Shown: positions 4,851 through 8,279 of the stretch, one piece after another
Position numbering within the stretch: the stretch's first letter is position 1
How the letters are laid out: the number at the start of each line of letters is the position of its first letter
Assembly (NCBI GenBank): GCA_964532995.1
Contig: CAZHJN010000060.1
Location: 1 to 8,279, forward strand
Direction of reading: 5' to 3'
Source of the DNA: DTJG01 sp964532995
GTDB taxonomy: Bacteria > Ratteibacteria > UBA8468 > B48-G9 > DTJG01
DNA: 8,279 nt
Position numbers and translations under genes: made by a program
Notes under the pieces: generated by a model
Seen by the model: only the letters and a program-made list of their open reading frames with translations
What the model was told of the DNA's origin: nothing
The model's database searches: none

Positions 4851-7432
4851 GATTCTGTATTTTCAACAACAGAACTGAAAACCAGCCTGTCGCCCTGAGC
4901 ATCAACCTTCACCTTTGAGTTTTCTTTAAATTCTCCGGCAAGAATCTTTAAAGCAAGGGGATTTTCAATTTCTCTTTGAATAACCCTTTTCAGAGGTCTT
5001 GCACCATAGTTGGGGTCATACCCATTTTCAGCAAGCCAATTTTTTGCGTTATCTGTGAGCGTGATACTGATTTTTTTCTCCACAAGTCTTTCCGCAAGAT
5101 AAGAAATTTGTATATCCACTATCTTCTGCAAATCTTCCTTTGAAAGTTTATGGAAGAGAATTATTTCGTCAACCCTGTTTAAAAATTCTGGTCTGAATTT
5201 TGACTTCAAAAGTTCATTGACTTTTTTGGGTATTTCATTTTCATCTTTGAGCATTTCAAAATACTGACTGCCGAGATTGGAGGTCATTATGATGACGGTA
5301 TTTCTGAAATCCACAGTTCTACCGTGTCCATCAGTGAGTCTTCCCTCATCAAGGACCTGAAGCAGAAGATTGAAAACCTCACTGTGTGCTTTTTCAATTT
5401 CATCAAGAAGTATAACCGTATAAGGTCTTCTTCTCACCCTTTCGGTTAATTGACCACCTTCTTCATATCCAACATAGCCGGGAGGCGCACCTATAAGACG
5501 GCTTATGGAAAATTTTTCCATGTATTCGGACATATCAATTCTGACGATCGCATTTTCATCATTGAACAAAAATTCCGCAAGGGCTTTTGCCAGTTCAGTT
5601 TTACCAACGCCTGTTGGACCGAGAAAAATAAAAGAACCAATGGGCCTTTTTGGATCCGAGAGCCCTGCTCTGTTTCTTCTGACAGCATTTGAGACAGCAA
5701 TGATTGCCTCTTTCTGTCCAACAACTCTTTTTGATAGTCTTTCCTCAAGGTGGATCAGTTTCTCTATCTCTCCCTCAAGCATTCTGCTTACAGGTATTCC
5801 TGTCCAGCGTGAAACAATAGTGGCTATCTCCTCTTCATCAACTTCATCTTTCAAAAGTTTAACTTTGTTCTGGGTTTGTTTTAAATTTGAAGTTTCAAGA
5901 TCAAGTTTCTTTTCAAGTTCAATAAGTCTGCCATATTTATATTCTGCAGCCACACCCAGATCGCCTTTTCTTTCAGCATCTTCTATCACCTTTTTTGCTG
6001 CTTCTATCTGCTGTTTGATATCCTTTATTTTTTCAATCTGCTGTTTTTCTTTTGACCACTGTCCATCAAGTTCAGTTCTTTCTTTTTTTAGTTCTTCAAG
6101 TTCCTTTTCAAGAGCGGCCAGTCTTTCTTTGGAAGCCTTAGAATTTTCCTTTTTCAAAGCCTCTCTTTCGATTTCAAGCTGCATAATTTTTCTGTTAACC
6201 TCGTCAATTATTTGCGGCTTGCTTTCCATTTCCATTCTCAGTCTACTCGCGGCTTCATCAATAAGGTCAATTGCCTTATCAGGTAGAAATCTGTCAGAAA
6301 TATATCTGTGAGATAATATGGCGGCTCCTACTATAGCATTGTCAGTAATCTTAACTCCATGATGAATTTCATATCTTTCTTTCAGTCCTCTGAGTATTGA
6401 AATTGTTTCTTCAACATTGGGTTCTTTTATGTAAACGGGTTGAAATCTTCTTTCAAGAGCCCTGTCTTTTTCGATATATTTTCTGTATTCGTCAAGGGTT
6501 GTTGCGCCGATGCAGCGAAGAGTACCTCTTGCAAGAGCTGGTTTCAGCATATTGGAAGCATCTATTGCTCCTTCTGCTGCTCCTGCTCCAACAAGAGTAT
6601 GAAGTTCATCAATAAAAAGAATTATTTCACCCTCTCTTTTTTCTATTTCCCGCAAAATCCCTTTTAACCTTTCTTCGAACTCACCTCTGAACTTTGTTCC
6701 TGCAACAAGACTTCCAAGGTCCAGCATTAAAACTCTCTTTTTTTCCAGACTTTTCGGGACGTCTCCTGTAACTATTCTTTTCGCAAGACCCTCGACTATG
6801 GCAGTTTTTCCAACACCCGGTTCTCCGATCAAAACTGGATTATTCTTGGTTCTTCTGCATAGTACCTGAGTAACCCGTCTTATTTCTTCGTCTCTGCCGA
6901 TTACAGGGTCAATTTTACCTTTTTCTGCAAGGTCTGTAAGATCTTTTGTAAACTTTTTTAATGCCTGATATTTATCTTCAGCACCGGAATCAGAGGCTTT
7001 TTCGCCACCGCGTATCTGTTCAATAAATTTCATCACTCTATCTTTGAATACACCGAATTTTTTAAATATTTCCTTAACATTGCTTTCAACTTCACAGAGA
7101 GCCATAAGAATATGTTCCAGACTTATATATTCATCACCAAGTGTTTTTGCTTCCTGCTGCGCACGGACCAAAATACTGTTAAGAGTCCAGGAAATATAAA
7201 TCTGTCCGGGTGTACTCAGAACAGGTAATTTTTCAAGTTCATCCTCGAGCAGTGCTTTCATCTTTGATATATCTGCCTGCATCTGTGTCAGAAGATCCCT
7301 GATGAAGTCATCCTCAAGCATACTGAGGGCAAGATGAACCGGCTCAATGTTTTGATGTTTTTTCTGCTGGGCGATAGCCTGCGCCTGTGATAAAACCTGT
7401 TGACTTCTTGCTGTAAATTTTTCAAAATTCAT
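4847..7432 (-). CDS. clpB: ClpB-type AAA+ disaggregase
   Basis: The 861-residue protein is full length for ClpB, the hexameric cytosolic ATPase that threads aggregated proteins through its pore with DnaK help. The Clp N domain is at 1-145. AAA-1 has Walker A GEPGVGKT (203-210), Walker B FIDE (273-276), pore loop TKFRGEFEER (246-255, with F248 where Tyr is usual) and arginine fingers R328-R329. The long coiled-coil middle domain (~405-530) distinguishes ClpB from ClpA, ClpC and ClpX. AAA-2 has Walker A GPTGVGKT (605-612), Walker B LLDE (675-678) and pore loop PGYVGYEEGG (651-660). All key residues are intact. AGGAG 5 nt before ATG 7432 fixes the start. It lies 66 bp after the FHA gene and is probably co-transcribed. 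I see no CIRCE element or clear heat-shock promoter. Its stop overlaps that of the convergent nfnA. Confidence 0.97.
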   Translation of the reverse strand: MNFEKFTARSQQVLSQAQAIAQQKKHQNIEPVHLALSMLEDDFIRDLLTQMQADISKMKALLEDELEKLPVLSTPGQIYISWTLNSILVRAQQEAKTLGDEYISLEHILMALCEVESNVKEIFKKFGVFKDRVMKFIEQIRGGEKASDSGAEDKYQALKKFTKDLTDLAEKGKIDPVIGRDEEIRRVTQVLCRRTKNNPVLIGEPGVGKTAIVEGLAKRIVTGDVPKSLEKKRVLMLDLGSLVAGTKFRGEFEERLKGILREIEKREGEIILFIDELHTLVGAGAAEGAIDASNMLKPALARGTLRCIGATTLDEYRKYIEKDRALERRFQPVYIKEPNVEETISILRGLKERYEIHHGVKITDNAIVGAAILSHRYISDRFLPDKAIDLIDEAASRLRMEMESKPQIIDEVNRKIMQLEIEREALKKENSKASKERLAALEKELEELKKERTELDGQWSKEKQQIEKIKDIKQQIEAAKKVIEDAERKGDLGVAAEYKYGRLIELEKKLDLETSNLKQTQNKVKLLKDEVDEEEIATIVSRWTGIPVSRMLEGEIEKLIHLEERLSKRVVGQKEAIIAVSNAVRRNRAGLSDPKRPIGSFIFLGPTGVGKTELAKALAEFLFNDENAIVRIDMSEYMEKFSISRLIGAPPGYVGYEEGGQLTERVRRRPYTVILLDEIEKAHSEVFNLLLQVLDEGRLTDGHGRTVDFRNTVIIMTSNLGSQYFEMLKDENEIPKKVNELLKSKFRPEFLNRVDEIILFHKLSKEDLQKIVDIQISYLAERLVEKKISITLTDNAKNWLAENGYDPNYGARPLKRVIQREIENPLALKILAGEFKENSKVKVDAQGDRLVFSSVVENTES

Positions 7433-7498
7433 GGTATCTCCTGTTAGATTGCCTTTTTATATTGAGATGAGTTAAATATATGATGGGTTTCAGGATTG

Positions 7499-7864
7499 TT
7501 ATTCGGAAACAAAGATACATTCAACCTCAGCAAATCTTATTCTATCTCCGGATTTAAGTTCGCACTTGATCCCTGGTGTGATCCGTTCATTATTAACAAA
7601 TGTTCCATGGCTGCTTCCTTTTCCATCGTTGCCAATGTCTATCAGGTAATATTTTTCATCAAAATTTTGAATTACTGCATGTTTTCTTGAGACATGTCTG
7701 AGAGTTCTGTATCTTGCGTTCTGAACCACCAGTGGAAGGGTTGCAAAAATACGATAGTCTGGTATCGTAATGTCATTATCCGGTGATCTTCCGATAAATA
7801 CATCTTTCTTCTCTATTATATATTCTGGTCCCATAAAATCTGCATTAAATTTCAATTTTGCCAT
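7499..7864 (-). CDS. Small single-domain FHA protein
   Basis: The 121-residue protein is essentially one forkhead-associated domain, a phosphothreonine-binding beta sandwich. It shows VFIGRSPDNDITIPD (22-36), VSRKHAVI (58-65) and GSSHGTFVNNERI (83-95). The conserved Gly-Arg (25-26), Ser-Arg-x-His (59-62) and the Gly plus Asn of GTFVNN are present, so peptide binding should be intact. In typical FHA domains the Ser-Arg-x-His follows the IPD-like segment within a few residues; here about 21 residues (37-57) intervene, a long loop next to the binding site. There is no kinase, membrane or secretion domain, and no Ser/Thr kinase gene in the window. The start has only a short AGGA site 6 nt upstream. 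It precedes clpB by 66 bp, so it may be a signalling adaptor made with the chaperone; its partner is unknown. Confidence 0.87.
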   Translation of the reverse strand: MAKLKFNADFMGPEYIIEKKDVFIGRSPDNDITIPDYRIFATLPLVVQNARYRTLRHVSRKHAVIQNFDEKYYLIDIGNDGKGSSHGTFVNNERITPGIKCELKSGDRIRFAEVECIFVSE

Positions 7865-7900
7865 GGGATTTCCTGTTCTTATGTTATGGTTCAGAAAAAA

Positions 7901-7929
7901 ATTTTCTCATAGATTTTATTGTTTTTCAA
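7901..7929 (-). promoter_or_regulatory. Possible promoter of the FHA-clpB unit
   Basis: On the minus strand TTGAAA (7929-7924) and GAAAAT (7906-7901) are 17 nt apart. The -35 is good and the -10 matches four of six bases. It would give a leader of about 30 nt before ATG 7864. It lies back to back with the tRNA-Val promoter. AT-rich DNA makes chance matches likely. Confidence 0.3.
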
Positions 7930-7934
7930 ATTTT

Positions 7935-7943
7935 TGGTATAAT
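7935..7943 (+). promoter_or_regulatory. Extended -10 promoter of tRNA-Val
   Basis: TGGTATAAT is a TGn extended -10 with a perfect TATAAT (7938-7943) ending 8 bp before the mature tRNA start. A TTTATT at 7915-7920 has 17-nt spacing but is a poor -35, as expected where an extended -10 compensates. The primary transcript would begin within a few bases of the tRNA 5' end. Confidence 0.65.
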
Positions 7944-7951
7944 ATCAAATA

Positions 7952-8025
7952 GGGCGGTTAGCTCAGGTGGCCAGAGCGTTACGTTGACATCGTAAAGGCC
8001 GCAGGTTCAAGTCCTGCACCGCCCA
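7952..8025 (+). tRNA. tRNA-Val (anticodon GAC)
   Basis: This is a complete 74-nt cloverleaf. The acceptor is GGGCGGT/ACCGCCC with discriminator A8025, the D stem is GCTC/GAGC, and the anticodon stem is TTACG/CGTAA with loop TTGACAT (anticodon GAC). The variable loop is AGGCC and the T arm is GCAGG-TTCAAGT-CCTGC. All stems pair perfectly. CCA is not encoded: A8025 is followed by CAT and a T8 tract, so a CCA-adding enzyme is needed. The last 18 nt (8008-8025) are repeated downstream in the 124-bp array. Confidence 0.98.
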
Positions 8026-8035
8026 CATTTTTTTT
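8018..8035 (+). terminator. T8 tract after tRNA-Val
   Basis: Eight T residues (8028-8035) start 2 nt after the tRNA discriminator base, behind the 3' acceptor strand ACCGCCC. The GC-rich acceptor and T-stem pairings could act as the hairpin of an intrinsic terminator, though the geometry is not classical. Read-through would enter the repeat array. Confidence 0.4.
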
Positions 8036-8067
8036 GCCCTCAGGACTTGAATGGAGCGAAGGCGTAT

Positions 8068-8089
8068 AGGTCCGAACAAGTGAGGACCT
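8068..8089 (+). repeat. Hairpin in the repeat core (AGGTCC / GGACCT)
   Basis: AGGTCC (8068-8073) and GGACCT (8084-8089) pair perfectly across a 10-nt loop, and T8067-G8090 could add a wobble pair. It recurs in the next copy at 8192-8213. It is nested inside the longer CAGGACTTG (8041-8049) / CAAGTCCTG (8132-8140) pairing, so a transcript of the unit could fold as a closed structured RNA. Confidence 0.5.
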
Positions 8090-8125
8090 GCGCGGAGGGC
8101 CGACCCGAGTCGCAGTGGGAGACGA

Positions 8126-8159
8126 GGGCGCCAAGTCCTGCACCGCCCACATTTTTTTT
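8126..8159 (+). terminator. Terminator-like hairpin plus T8 at the repeat junction
   Basis: GGGCG (8126-8130) can pair with CGCCC (8144-8148) over a 13-nt loop, followed by ACA and eight T (8152-8159), the form of an intrinsic terminator. The 3' arm is the acceptor strand of the tRNA-Val fragment and the 5' arm imitates the lost acceptor 5' strand. The same hairpin occurs at the next junction (arms 8250-8254 and 8268-8272), where the T-run leaves the window. Confidence 0.5.
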
Positions 8160-8279
8160 GCCCTCAGGACTTGAATGGAGCGAAGGCGTATAGGTCCGAA
8201 CAAGTGAGGACCTGCGCGGAGGGCCGACCCGAGTCGCAGTGGGAGACGAGGGCGCCAAGTCCTGCACCGCCCACATTTT

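Larger units (their letters stand above)
8008..8279 (+). repeat. 124-bp perfect tandem repeat containing the tRNA-Val 3' end
   Basis: The stretch beginning CAAGTCCTGCACCGCCCA at 8008 recurs at 8132 and 8256, a period of exactly 124 bp. Two full copies (8008-8131, 8132-8255) show no mismatch by eye, and the third (8256-8279) is cut by the window edge. Each unit contains the 18-nt tRNA-Val 3' end without its T-stem 5' strand or anticodon arm, a T8 tract, and a GC-rich part with inverted repeats. Unit GC is about 61% (76 of 124), far above the flanking genes. The period is not a multiple of 3, so any reading frame would shift with each copy, which argues against a repeat protein. Copies lack intact tRNA structure. 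I do not recognise the core sequence. Confidence 0.95.

Noticed and set aside
5505..6311. 268-codon plus-strand open frame inside clpB
   Set aside because: It is antisense to the intact clpB, Ser/Phe/Leu-rich and of low complexity, as expected for the complement of a Lys/Glu-rich coiled-coil gene. No recognisable domain.
7433..7498. CIRCE or sigma32-type heat-shock promoter before clpB
   Set aside because: No TTAGCACTC/GAGTGCTAA repeat is present. A GTTGAA and a CCCATCAT can be found but are about 32 nt apart, too far for a sigma32 promoter.
7979..8276. Two overlapping minus-strand open frames of 74 and 78 codons across tRNA-Val and the repeats
   Set aside because: They run antisense to a tRNA and through a 124-bp repeat whose length shifts the frame each copy. 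The GGAGLEPA-like peptide is typical of spurious frames antisense to tRNA genes. No ribosome binding site supports them.
8008..8279. CRISPR array
   Set aside because: The unit repeats as a whole with no variable spacers, is far longer than a CRISPR repeat, and no cas gene is present.

Overview
The window is AT-rich bacterial DNA (the 3' repeat array is about 61% GC and stands out) and appears to come from an anaerobe. The evidence for a bacterium is strong AGGAG-type ribosome binding sites before most genes, sigma70-like promoters, a ClpB chaperone and bacterial-type tRNAs. The evidence for anaerobic, ferredoxin-based metabolism is pyruvate:ferredoxin oxidoreductase subunits and an NfnA/SudB-type flavoprotein. 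tRNA-Val does not encode its CCA end. The sequence alone does not fix the phylum.

Left part (1-2559, all on the minus strand): porA and porB, the alpha and TPP-binding beta subunits of a 2-oxoacid (most likely pyruvate):ferredoxin oxidoreductase, are followed by fmdB, a small zinc-ribbon protein gene with its own promoter. A tRNA-Asn(GUU) gene begins 7 nt after the fmdB stop and is cut by the window edge.

Middle (2560-4850): a 95-bp divergent control region carries a perfect 17-bp tandem duplication, two minus-strand promoters built from it, and a 17-bp palindrome over a plus-strand TATAAT. It separates porAB from a plus-strand pair. The first gene is a 3-hexulose-6-phosphate synthase fused to an RraA-like domain. 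The second is an NfnA-like FAD/[2Fe-2S] subunit with no large partner subunit beside it. Por reduces ferredoxin and Nfn-type enzymes exchange electrons between ferredoxin and pyridine nucleotides, so the divergent units plausibly form a co-regulated redox and C1/pentose-phosphate block. The gamma/delta subunits of Por and the large Nfn subunit must lie elsewhere, or alternative partners are used.

Right part (4847-8279): clpB runs convergently on the minus strand and shares the 4-bp TTAA with the nfnA stop. Upstream of it is a small FHA-domain gene, probably in the same operon. A divergent extended -10 promoter drives tRNA-Val(GAC) on the plus strand.

The most unusual element is at the right end. 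The last 18 nt of tRNA-Val are the start of a perfect 124-bp tandem repeat, with two full copies and the start of a third running off the window. Each unit carries a tRNA 3'-end copy, a T8 tract and GC-rich inverted repeats. The organisation recalls the tRNA-Tyr 3'-end repeats of the E. coli tyrT locus, but the sequence is one I do not recognise.
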